Part shown: in pieces, positions 8,412 through 16,282 of the stretch
Numbering within the stretch: position 1 is the first letter of the stretch
Layout of the letters: each line of letters opens with the position of its first letter
NCBI GenBank assembly: GCA_044222005.1
Contig: JBGANY010000002.1
Span: 62,001-126,000, forward strand
Length of the DNA: 64,000 nucleotides
DNA from: Methylotenera_A sp044222005
GTDB lineage: Bacteria > Pseudomonadota > Gammaproteobacteria > Burkholderiales > Methylophilaceae
Direction of reading: 5' to 3'
Program-made: the position numbers and the translations under genes
The notes under the pieces: generated by a model
Told to the model about the DNA's origin: nothing
What the model saw: only the letters and a program-made list of their open reading frames with translations
Database searches by the model: none

Positions 8412-10088
8412 CTAAACTCCGCTAAATAGTACCCAAGCCTTCTGCACCGTACTCCAAACCCCATAGCTAATCGGTATCAACACAGCCGCCCAAGCCAGTT
8501 TAACCAAAAGCGGGTGCTGTTCCGCATTGCTCATTGAGGCTGCATTTGTTGAGGCTTTCTGCAGGGATTTTTCATGACTGATTTTATGCACTTCTTCTAA
8601 TTCCGCATCGGTCATGAAGTATTTATCTGCTACCGGCTTCACCAACATATTGGCGACAAAACCCACCACCAGCAGGCCCGCCAGCACGACAAAAATCGGC
8701 GCGTAAATCTGGTCGAACGGGATGCCTTTTTCCAGCCGGGTATCATGCATATAATTCACTACCACCGGCCCTAAAATGCCCGCAGTCGACCATGCGGTAA
8801 GCAGGCGCCCATGAATCGCGCCAACAAACTGTGTGCCGAACATATCCGCCAGATAAGCCGGAATAGTGGCAAAACCGCCGCCGTACATCGAGGCAATGAC
8901 GCAAAAACTTGCCACAAACAAGGCCAGTGATTTCATGCCTGCCATATAAGTGGCCGTGCAATATAAAATGGCACCTAATGTGAAGAAAATAAAGTAGGTG
9001 CGTTTGCGGCCCAGCTTGTCTGACGAGCTGGCCCAGCCGATGCGCCCAAAAATATTGAATAGTGAAATCAAGCCGACAAAGCCCGCGCCAACCGCCGCAG
9101 CCGCAGCCGTCATGGCCTCATCCTTTTTAATATCGGCAAAACCAATCCCAGGCTGGCCAATCAGCGCGCCGCCAAAGGTTTCCTGCAGCATCGGCGCAGC
9201 TGCACCGATAATACCAATGCCCGCAGAAACATTCATGCACAGCACCAGCCACAGCAGCCAGAACTGCGGGGTTTTATGAGCATTCTTCAGATGCACATGG
9301 CGCGTTGCAATCATGGTGTTTTTTGTTGTGTCCGGCGGTGTCCAGCCGGCTGGCTTCCAGCCCACTGGCGGCACGCGGTAGCCCAACGCGCCGCAAAGCA
9401 TAAACACGGCATAAATCGCAGCGAGTGCAACAAAGGTTTGCCAGACACCCACGTTAGTTGGCGTTGCAAAGTAGGACATTAATTTTGTAGCCAGCGGCGA
9501 GCCAATCATCGCACCGCCGCCAAAGCCCATAATCGCCATGCCTGTGGCCATGCCGCGACGATCCGGAAACCATTTAATGAGCGTGGATACAGGCGAGATA
9601 TAGCCTAGCCCCAACCCGATGCCGCCAAGCACGCCGCTGCCCAGCCACATCATCCATAGCTGATGGGTATAAACGCCATAGGCAGAAATCAGCAGGCCGC
9701 CGCACCAGCACAGCATGGACACCAAGCCTGCCTTGCGCGGCCCTTCACGCTCCAACCAGCCGCCCCACAGCGCTGCCGAGCATCCAAGCAGCACGAAAAA
9801 CAAGGTGTACATCCAGCCCAGGTCAAACTGCGTCCAGTTACAATCCGTCGAGAACAAGGCTTTTGCGGTACCGGATAATTTATCGCCAAATGTGGTGGCG
9901 CCTGCTGCGCAGGCCGCCAGCGGCTTGCCATCTTCGTCCATCAGGGCATTGCCAAGCGGCTTCCAGAACACGCTGAAACCATACGCCATGCCAATGGACA
10001 AGTGCACCGCCAAAGCGGCCGGTGGCACCAGCCAGCGGTTAAAGTTTGCATTTGCGGTGATGTATTCTTTTGATAAAAAACCTGCCAT
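8412..10088 (-). CDS. OFA-family MFS transporter (oxalate/formate antiporter-like)
   Basis: 558 residues with about 12 hydrophobic segments. OFA-type features are the N-terminal NRWLVPPAALAVHLSIGMAYG, the loop-2/3 region GWLEREGPRKAGLVS, FPDRRGMATGMAIMGFGGGA and GRIGWASSSDKLGRKRTYF after the sixth helix. A large periplasmic loop near residues 55-80 contains two cysteines. OFA members move small carboxylates such as oxalate, formate or pyruvate; the substrate here cannot be read from sequence. The ATG at 10088 is preceded by a strong GGGGGT ribosome site. It is transcribed away from phoB, sharing the 180-bp region with the Pho box. Confidence 0.88.
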   Translation of the reverse strand: MAGFLSKEYITANANFNRWLVPPAALAVHLSIGMAYGFSVFWKPLGNALMDEDGKPLAACAAGATTFGDKLSGTAKALFSTDCNWTQFDLGWMYTLFFVLLGCSAALWGGWLEREGPRKAGLVSMLCWCGGLLISAYGVYTHQLWMMWLGSGVLGGIGLGLGYISPVSTLIKWFPDRRGMATGMAIMGFGGGAMIGSPLATKLMSYFATPTNVGVWQTFVALAAIYAVFMLCGALGYRVPPVGWKPAGWTPPDTTKNTMIATRHVHLKNAHKTPQFWLLWLVLCMNVSAGIGIIGAAAPMLQETFGGALIGQPGIGFADIKKDEAMTAAAAAVGAGFVGLISLFNIFGRIGWASSSDKLGRKRTYFIFFTLGAILYCTATYMAGMKSLALFVASFCVIASMYGGGFATIPAYLADMFGTQFVGAIHGRLLTAWSTAGILGPVVVNYMHDTRLEKGIPFDQIYAPIFVVLAGLLVVGFVANMLVKPVADKYFMTDAELEEVHKISHEKSLQKASTNAASMSNAEQHPLLVKLAWAAVLIPISYGVWSTVQKAWVLFSGV

Positions 10089-10204
10089 GCGACCCCCTGA
10101 GATGTGTGTGATATCGTTGTTATTCGAACATGCTACATAGTGTTACAAAATGCCAAAAATGGCAATTGTGCCTGAAATTTTATCGCAAAAAAATTGTTTG
10201 AATT

Positions 10205-10237
10205 TTGTCATGAATATGTCATATTAAAGTCACAAAA
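10205..10237 (+). promoter_or_regulatory. Pho box with three 11-bp PhoB half-sites
   Basis: Three direct repeats at exact 11-bp spacing: TTGTCATGAAT, ATGTCATATTA and AAGTCACAAAA. Their cores TGTCA, TGTCA and AGTCA match the CTGTCA half-site of the PhoB box. The block ends 31 bp before phoB, so autoregulation by PhoB is likely. It also lies within the shared upstream region of the divergent transporter. Confidence 0.75.
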
Positions 10238-10268
10238 TGGCCTGGACTGAATAAATCGAGATCACAGA

Positions 10269-10964
10269 ATGCCAGCAAATATTTTAGTAGTCGAAGACGA
10301 GCCTGCGATACAGGAGCTGCTTGCCTTAAATATCACGCAAGCGGGCCATAACGCCATACGCGCACTCAGCGTGGAACACGCACAGGAACTGCTTCATAGC
10401 ACATTGCCAGATTTGATTCTACTGGACTGGATGCTGCCCGGCATGAGCGGTATCGAATATGCGCGGCGCTTGAAATCCGACAACCTCACCAAAGCCATCC
10501 CCATTATCATGCTCACCGCACGCAGCGATGAATATGACAAAGTACGCGGCCTGGAAGTCGGCGCGGACGACTACGTGACCAAACCATTCAGCCCGCGCGA
10601 GCTGAATGCACGCATCAAGGCGGTATTGCGCCGCCGCGCGCCGCAAATGACCGATGACCCGATTGAGATACAGGGCCTGTTGCTGGACCCTACCACACAT
10701 CGCGTGACGGGCAACGGCACCAATATTGATTTAGGGCCAACCGAGTTCAGACTGCTGCATTATTTCATGAGCAATGCCGAGCGCGTGCATACGCGCAGCC
10801 AGCTGCTGGATAAGGTATGGGGCGACCGTGTGTTTGTTGAGGACCGCACGGTAGATGTGCATATCCGCCGTCTGCGTAACGCCCTTGCCGTATCCGGCCA
10901 TCAGGACTTAATCCAGACCGTGCGCGGCTCGGGTTATCGGCTCTCTGCAGTCAAGGAAAGTTAG
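10269..10964 (+). CDS. phoB: Phosphate regulon response regulator PhoB
   Basis: 231 residues, OmpR/PhoB family. The receiver domain has Asp10/Glu11, the phosphoacceptor Asp53 (LLDWMLPG), Thr83 and Lys105 (YVTKPFSPREL). The winged-helix domain (about 130-228) ends with VWGDRVFVEDRTVDVHIRRLR and the QTVRGSGYRL wing. PhoB activates phosphate-starvation genes when phosphorylated by PhoR. A triple Pho box lies just upstream and phoR follows after 55 bp. The gap contains a TATAAT at 10987-10992, so phoR may have extra promoter input. Confidence 0.95.
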   Translation: MPANILVVEDEPAIQELLALNITQAGHNAIRALSVEHAQELLHSTLPDLILLDWMLPGMSGIEYARRLKSDNLTKAIPIIMLTARSDEYDKVRGLEVGADDYVTKPFSPRELNARIKAVLRRRAPQMTDDPIEIQGLLLDPTTHRVTGNGTNIDLGPTEFRLLHYFMSNAERVHTRSQLLDKVWGDRVFVEDRTVDVHIRRLRNALAVSGHQDLIQTVRGSGYRLSAVKES

Positions 10965-11019
10965 CTCAACTTACATAAAAGCTCGCTATAATTAAGCAAT
11001 TTTAATTTAAAGCTTAATT

Positions 11020-12360
11020 GTGCCCGATATTCGAATAAAAGCAGCTTTGTTCATCAGCGCTTTAAGTGCAATCTGTATTTTTTTATGGCTAATCAGCGGC
11101 ACCACCGTCGCGCTAGTCATATTTTCAATCAGCCTTCTGATTTATCTTGTCATCCATATTTCCTGGCTGCATAAACTGCACCTCTGGTTCAGGAACCCGG
11201 TGTTAGAAGAGATTCCGGAAGGCTCAGGCGCATGGGAAGACGTATTTACAGCGTTATTGCGATACGAGCGCAACAACATCGCAAACCAGACGCAATTAAG
11301 TCTGGCGCTGGATCGTTTTAACCTGACCGCCAATGCCATCCCGGACGGACTGGTTATCTTAAGCTCCAGCAACGAGATCGAATGGTGCACGCCCCACGCC
11401 GAGAACCAGCTCGGCCTGAATTTGGCCACCGATAAAAACCTGCCCATTGTGAATCTGGTCAGAGACAGCAATTTTATTGCCTACTTATACAACGGTGAGT
11501 ATGAAGAGCCTTTCAAACTCAAGTCCTGGCGCAATCCTGAAGTGGTATTCGAAATTCGGCTGGTTCCATTTGCATCCAGACAAAAATTGTTAATCTGCCG
11601 CGACATGACGCAGCTTGAAAAAGTCGACACCATGCGCCGCGATTTTATAGCCAATGTGTCGCACGAGCTGCGCACGCCGCTCACCGTGGTGGGCGGCTTT
11701 CTGGAAACACTGAGTGACATGGCGGGTGCGGTGCCGGAAGCGCTGAAAAGCTATTTCACCATGATGCAAGAGCAGACCGGGCGCATGCGGCGCATTATCG
11801 AAGATCTGCTCACGCTTTCGACCATAGAAAGCAATACGGAAAACCCTGAAGATGACGAAATTGACATGGGGAACCTGCTGAAAAGCATACAAAACGATGC
11901 TATTGGCCTGAGCCAAAGCCTGAACCAAGGGTTAAAGAATGCCAAACACAATATCCACCTGGATGCCGACCCCACGCTCAATCTGGCAGGCGCGCAAGAT
12001 GAGTTGCAAAGCGCCTTCAGCAATCTGGTCAGCAACGCCATCCGCTACACGCCCAAAGGCGGCGATATCTTTATTACATGGGGCTTAAAAAATGAGCACC
12101 CTGTTTTCTCGGTGCGCGATACCGGCATCGGCATCGAGCAGCAGCATATCAACAGGCTGACCGAGCGCTTCTACCGCGTCGACCGTGGCCGCAGCCGCGA
12201 AACCGGCGGCACGGGATTGGGACTTTCCATCGTCAAACACATTCTCATCCGCCACCAGGCCAGGCTGGAAATCACCAGTGAATTTGGCGCAGGCAGCACG
12301 TTCAGCGTCATATTTCCCAAAGCACGCATCGTGCATAAAAAAGTGACCATGCAGGCATGA
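11020..12360 (+). CDS. phoR: Phosphate regulon sensor histidine kinase PhoR
   Basis: 446 residues. Two transmembrane helices in the first 50 residues are followed by a linker and PAS domain (about 100-195), then the dimerisation domain with His215 in FIANVSHELRTPLTVVGGF. The ATPase domain has NLVSNAIRYTPKGG (N box), DTGIGI (G1) and GGTGLGLSIV (G2). This matches PhoR, which phosphorylates PhoB in low phosphate and lacks a large periplasmic sensor. The start is GTG at 11020. The short inverted repeat ATTAAGC (10991-10997)/GCTTAAT (11012-11018) lies just before it and could affect translation. The stop overlaps the next gene by four bases (ATGA). Confidence 0.93.
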   Translation: MPDIRIKAALFISALSAICIFLWLISGTTVALVIFSISLLIYLVIHISWLHKLHLWFRNPVLEEIPEGSGAWEDVFTALLRYERNNIANQTQLSLALDRFNLTANAIPDGLVILSSSNEIEWCTPHAENQLGLNLATDKNLPIVNLVRDSNFIAYLYNGEYEEPFKLKSWRNPEVVFEIRLVPFASRQKLLICRDMTQLEKVDTMRRDFIANVSHELRTPLTVVGGFLETLSDMAGAVPEALKSYFTMMQEQTGRMRRIIEDLLTLSTIESNTENPEDDEIDMGNLLKSIQNDAIGLSQSLNQGLKNAKHNIHLDADPTLNLAGAQDELQSAFSNLVSNAIRYTPKGGDIFITWGLKNEHPVFSVRDTGIGIEQQHINRLTERFYRVDRGRSRETGGTGLGLSIVKHILIRHQARLEITSEFGAGSTFSVIFPKARIVHKKVTMQA

Positions 12361-13073
12361 GATTAGGGTTGTTGCTATTGGCTTGCAGCCTGATTTTTGC
12401 GTGCGCCATGAATTCGCCAGTTGAAAAAAAACCCATCCCAGAGCGCGGTGACAGAAGCTCTGCCAACCAGTTGGCGAAAAACGATTTCGACCGTTTGGCC
12501 GATGTGGAGATAGAAGAGAACACACAAAGCCTGCGCAATTTAATGACCAAGCTTTATAAGCGCAACCCGAACCAGCTTGCCAAAAGCACGCCAGACCCCG
12601 TAGAAAAGATGGTGGACTGGGTATTTGAAGGCGAGCAGCAACACCATTTTCAATTTAAAGAGATCGACAACAAACAAGGCACCGATGCTATTTTTCTGGC
12701 GTTTGATGCCAATTACCAAGGTGACCGCGTACTGCCGTTTATTGTCGGCCTGCACACCATGCTGCTAAAGGCGCATGGCAACAAAACCGATTTTTATTTA
12801 ACCGATAATATCGACCCGCAAAGCGTTTACAATGTCGCCCGTAATATCGAAATCGCCGCCTGGAAGCTCTCAACCGCGCGCGATGCCAATGGCAACTTGT
12901 ATTTGCTCACCAACGAGATTAACGACAAAGACCGCAATTTAAGCTTTGAACGTGAATTTGGAAAAATGATAGGCCGCACCGATTTATACGCGATTGCTTT
13001 GGCGGAAAAATCACAACGCCTGATTTCACGTGTGATGCAAAGCCTCGCCACCGCGGTGTTTTTACCGTTTTAA
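12357..13073 (+). CDS. Conserved putative lipoprotein of unknown function, coupled to phoR
   Basis: 238 residues. The N-terminus MRLGLLLLACSLIFAC looks like a lipoprotein signal with Cys16 as the likely lipidated residue; Phe at -2 is not ideal for the lipobox. The remainder is soluble with no motif I can assign. Recognisable parts are a predicted helix around RNLMTKLYKRNPNQL and a C-terminal stretch AIALAEKSQRLISRVMQ. It starts inside the phoR stop codon, so it is translationally coupled to the phosphate sensor and may have an envelope role in that response. This link is inferred only from gene order. No terminator is visible downstream. Confidence 0.7.
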   Translation: MRLGLLLLACSLIFACAMNSPVEKKPIPERGDRSSANQLAKNDFDRLADVEIEENTQSLRNLMTKLYKRNPNQLAKSTPDPVEKMVDWVFEGEQQHHFQFKEIDNKQGTDAIFLAFDANYQGDRVLPFIVGLHTMLLKAHGNKTDFYLTDNIDPQSVYNVARNIEIAAWKLSTARDANGNLYLLTNEINDKDRNLSFEREFGKMIGRTDLYAIALAEKSQRLISRVMQSLATAVFLPF

Positions 13074-13494
13074 ATTAAAAACACGCATTTCATTACAAAA
13101 AATACATGCCCTGCAAGCCAATACCCATGCGGCTTCCAGAGCATCAATTCTCACAGCATTTGCATGGTTTGTTTTTGACCTTCAATCCCCTTTGCCGCGC
13201 CTTCGGCTTGAGCGGCAGATGGAAAGCGGCGAGGACTGTCTGAGGGCGTAGCCCGAGTTCCGCAGCCGCCCAGATGCGGCGCTAAGACCGAAGGATTAAG
13301 TGGCAACGGGGTGTCGTTTGCTTTGGTTACTTTCCTTTGGACAAGCAAAGGAAAGTAACTCGCTAGTCGCGCGAGAGCGAGAATGATTGCTTCCCCATTT
13401 ACTATTGGCTAATATGCAAGAATAGCAACTTAACTAAATGAATTTAAATAATTTTCATGAAAAATTTCACCAAGCAAATTATTAATATGTTGTC
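13074..13494. other. 421-bp intergenic region with repeat and AT-rich stretch
   Basis: This is the longest gene-free stretch in the window. From 13152 to about 13380 it holds a GC-richer dispersed-type repeat ending in a strong hairpin (annotated separately). The first 75 bp contain a short segment similar to the 3' end of the Gfo/Idh gene at 50817-51836. The last 115 bp are AT-rich leader DNA of the orphan gene at 13495. No protein gene is supported. Confidence 0.7.
13152..13380. repeat. Dispersed intergenic repeat with terminal 14-bp hairpin
   Basis: A compact GC-richer block ends in the perfect hairpin GTTACTTTCCTTTG (13326-13339), loop GACAAG, CAAAGGAAAGTAAC (13346-13359), followed by TCGC. 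The phrase TGCTTTGGTTACTTTC...GAAAGTAACTCG is one I recall from repeats scattered in many betaproteobacterial genomes. It is often mis-annotated because a spurious minus-strand frame runs through it. Only one copy is in this window, so the repeat status rests on recall. Confidence 0.6.
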
Positions 13495-13992
13495 ATGAGC
13501 AATGAAGAAAATAAAAAGGAAGCATCAAGAAAAAAATCACTTGGGGAACTGGGCGAACTTTTTGCCATTAAAGCACTTGTCGATAATCACTATGAAAAAA
13601 TAATCAATTTAAATGACAAAAAGATGAATTTTCCTTTTGCTGACTTATATGCTGAAAAAGAAGGAAAGAGATTTATTTTCAGCGTTAAAGCCAGAAACAA
13701 ATACCAGAAAAACCATAAACTAAACGCTTATTATAATCTTGGGAGTGACGCATACAGAAAAGCAGCAATGGCAGAACAGGAGTACTGCGCAGAACCTCAC
13801 TGGATAGCAATTCAATTCGACCAATTTACATTTTCAATATATTGGGGCTCATTGGAAGAATTGAATGGAAAAAATGCAATACCACTAGACCAATGTGCAG
13901 AAGGAAAAACCGGAACATGTTTAGCAAAAGACAAAAGGCATTATTTCGATTTTGGTTTTTTTGGTAATGAAAAAGATGTAAAAATCACATAG
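13495..13992 (+). CDS. Orphan AT-rich gene, possible PD-(D/E)xK-fold protein
   Basis: 165 residues, hydrophilic and Lys/Asn-rich, with markedly lower GC than its neighbours, which suggests transfer. The N-terminal helix KKSLGELGELFAIKALVDN followed by FADLYAEKEGKRFIFSVKAR resembles restriction-endonuclease-like folds (Glu-helix, Asp, then a strand with K-x-R). The usual (D/E)-x-K is S-V-K here, so nuclease activity is uncertain. The ATG at 13495 has no clear ribosome site. The gene stands alone between a dispersed repeat and an attC-like hairpin that begins at its stop codon, the layout of an integron gene cassette. Function unknown. Confidence 0.65.
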   Translation: MSNEENKKEASRKKSLGELGELFAIKALVDNHYEKIINLNDKKMNFPFADLYAEKEGKRFIFSVKARNKYQKNHKLNAYYNLGSDAYRKAAMAEQEYCAEPHWIAIQFDQFTFSIYWGSLEELNGKNAIPLDQCAEGKTGTCLAKDKRHYFDFGFFGNEKDVKIT

Positions 13993-14040
13993 TCTGGCGT
14001 TCGAGCGGGACGCTAAAACGCGTCCCTTAACTTAATGCTA
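13992..14040 (+). repeat. attC-like (integron recombination site-like) hairpin, degenerate
   Basis: Starts at the stop codon of the orphan gene. The stem GGGACGC (14007-14013), loop TAAAAC, GCGTCCC (14020-14026) is flanked on the left by GTTCGAGC and on the right by TTAACTTAATGCTA. This resembles attC architecture (GTTC-AAGC stem ... CTTAACT-AA-CGTTA). The terminal core GTTRRRY is not intact (TGCTACC), so the site would be decayed. A plain terminator is less likely because no T tract follows. Confidence 0.4.
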
Positions 14041-16167
14041 CCCCAATGCCACTTCCACCAAATTATCACTAAACGTCGTCGAGTGCCCCATATCCCCAAA
14101 CTCCGCTGAACTGATGCAATTCACCGTGCCTTTATTCAACTGGCGCCAATAACCGAGCGTAGCCACCACGATACCGGGGTTCACATCTTTGGTGATGCGC
14201 GCATCGCCCTCAAACGCACCGCGGTCGTTAAACACTTTCACCTTAACGCCTTCTTTAATGCCGCGCATCTCGGCATCTGCCGGGTGAATCATCACAAACT
14301 GCTCGCCCTGGCCTTTGATTTTTTCCGCCATGTTAGCGTAGCAGGAGTTCAAAAAACCATGGCTTTTTGGCGAGATGATGTTGAGCGGATATTTCTTCGC
14401 CAGCGCAGGGTTGCTATCTGCGCTTTCTCGATTGGCCACGTAGTCTGGCAGCGGGTCTAAATCCTCCCCGGGCTGAAAGCCTTCGTACATTTGGCGGAAC
14501 GGCCCGGCGACAAAGTTTTTCGCGCCTTCGACCATGAACATGCATTTACCTGTCGGCGTGGGGAAGTTGCCTGCTTTGTGCGGCGCACGGTCATCCTTGG
14601 TGCCCACTTTGAGCTTGGCAAAGCCGTGCTCACGCATGTAGGCGAGACTATATCCTTCACATGCTGGCGCATCCCAAGCCACGTAGTTTTCCAGACATTC
14701 GGAATCTGACCATTTGAAGTTATCTTCTTCAAAACCCAAGCGCTTGGCCAAACGGCGGAAAATCTCATTGTTCGGCAGCGCCTCGCCGGGCGGGTCGATG
14801 CATTTGGCGTTATAGGTCAGATACAGATGCCCCCAGCTTAGAATCATATCTTCCATCTCCGCGCCCATGGCGGCTGGCAGCACAATATCGGCGTAGGCAG
14901 CGGTATCGGAGATAAAATGATCGGCCACAATGGTGAATAAATCCTCGCGCTGCAAGCCTTTGATGATTTTGTCGGTTTCCGGCGATTGCGTGACCGGGTT
15001 GGTGTTCCATACCATCAACGATTTAATTGGGGTCTTGAGTTTAATTTCGCCCGTGAGCACACGTCCCAACTGTAGAATATTTGCAACTTGCGTGCCTTCA
15101 GGAATCAAATCCGGGCGCGAAATCACATCAAATCTATATGGATGCTCCCACACAGGGAATTGCAATATGCCTCCACCCACATGGCGCCAGGCACCAATCA
15201 GCGCAGGCAAACAAGTCACAGCGCGTATGGCCTGGCTGCCGCCATAACTGCGCTCTAAAGCCACCCCAATACGAATTGCGGCAGGTGGCGTGGTGGCGTA
15301 TTCACGTGCAAATTTGCGAATGTCATCGGCTGGGATGCCAGTAATTTTTTCTGCCCATTCCGGCGTGCGGGTTTTGGCACGGCCGGCCAGTTCTTTATAA
15401 CCCACGGTGTAATTATCCACATAATCCTGGTCAACCAAATTTTCTTCGATAATCACATGCATCATCGCCATCGCCAGCGCGCCATCTGTGCCGGGCTTGG
15501 GCGCAATGTGCCAATCCGCCTCTTTGGCGGTACGTGAGGCATAGCTATCCACCACTACAACCTTGGCACCTTTTTTCTGCGCCTCATGCACAATGTGCCA
15601 ATGATGCAGATTGGTAGAGACTGAATTAGACGCCCACACCACGATGTATTTGGAATGGATAAAACTTTCCGGGTCCACACCAGCGGTCGGCCCAACTGTC
15701 AATAGCCACGCGGTGCAGGAGCCTTCGCCGCAGAATGTGCGCTCACACACAGTCGCGCCCATGCGATTAAAAAACGCGTCGCCGCCATTTAAGCCGTGCA
15801 CTAAACCTTGGTTGCCTAAATAACTCACCGGCATAATGGCTTGTGGACCATCGCTAGCCATAATACCTTTCCATTTGCTCACAATCGTATCTAGCGCTTC
15901 ATCCCACGTGATACGTTGGAATTGCTTGCTGCCCTTGGGGCCGGTGCGCTTCATGGGGTAAAGCAGACGGTCGGGATGATAATGGCGTTTTTCGTAATCC
16001 TTGAGTTTGACGCACAAGCCGCCGCGCGTCATGGGGTGCTCTGTGTTGCCTGTGACCGCAATAAGTTTTTCGTTTTTAACATGAAACACCATGCTGCAGG
16101 TGTCCGGGCAATCGTGTGGGCAACCGCCATGAAAGGTCTTTACATCGGCATCAACAGGCTTGTTCAT
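14038..16167 (-). CDS. Molybdopterin-dependent oxidoreductase (DMSO reductase superfamily)
   Basis: About 709 residues from the start MNKPVDADVKTFHGG. This start is preferred over one 30 codons upstream (16257) because GGGGGTAT lies before it and the upstream stretch is not conserved-looking. The N-terminal [4Fe-4S] motif is CPHDCPDTC with a fourth Cys in RGGLCVK. Mo-bis-MGD binding regions follow: RTFCGEGSC near 140, VVWASNSVSTNLHHW, PGTDGALAMAMMHV, MVWNTNPVTQSPETDK and the C-terminal NIISPKSHGFLNS. No Tat signal is seen, so it is probably cytoplasmic. The substrate is unknown: the CPHDCPDTC subgroup includes formate dehydrogenase-like and uncharacterised enzymes. No FeS-subunit or membrane-anchor gene is adjacent. 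Confidence 0.85.
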   Translation of the reverse strand: MNKPVDADVKTFHGGCPHDCPDTCSMVFHVKNEKLIAVTGNTEHPMTRGGLCVKLKDYEKRHYHPDRLLYPMKRTGPKGSKQFQRITWDEALDTIVSKWKGIMASDGPQAIMPVSYLGNQGLVHGLNGGDAFFNRMGATVCERTFCGEGSCTAWLLTVGPTAGVDPESFIHSKYIVVWASNSVSTNLHHWHIVHEAQKKGAKVVVVDSYASRTAKEADWHIAPKPGTDGALAMAMMHVIIEENLVDQDYVDNYTVGYKELAGRAKTRTPEWAEKITGIPADDIRKFAREYATTPPAAIRIGVALERSYGGSQAIRAVTCLPALIGAWRHVGGGILQFPVWEHPYRFDVISRPDLIPEGTQVANILQLGRVLTGEIKLKTPIKSLMVWNTNPVTQSPETDKIIKGLQREDLFTIVADHFISDTAAYADIVLPAAMGAEMEDMILSWGHLYLTYNAKCIDPPGEALPNNEIFRRLAKRLGFEEDNFKWSDSECLENYVAWDAPACEGYSLAYMREHGFAKLKVGTKDDRAPHKAGNFPTPTGKCMFMVEGAKNFVAGPFRQMYEGFQPGEDLDPLPDYVANRESADSNPALAKKYPLNIISPKSHGFLNSCYANMAEKIKGQGEQFVMIHPADAEMRGIKEGVKVKVFNDRGAFEGDARITKDVNPGIVVATLGYWRQLNKGTVNCISSAEFGDMGHSTTFSDNLVEVALG

Positions 16168-16282
16168 TTTAAAAATACCCCCCGAATTGATTAAAACATG
16201 TTTTTTGTTTTTACTATATACCCACTTGTATAGATTGTGTATTTTTTTTAACTGCATCGCAAAACCTGATTAAAATAGGCGA

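Noticed and set aside
13151..13348. Minus-strand open frame of 65 codons
   Set aside because: It translates a dispersed repeat block; no ribosome site, low-complexity product.
13992..14040. Hairpin considered as an ordinary terminator
   Set aside because: No T tract follows GCGTCCC, and the flanks resemble attC boxes; kept as an attC-like site with low confidence.
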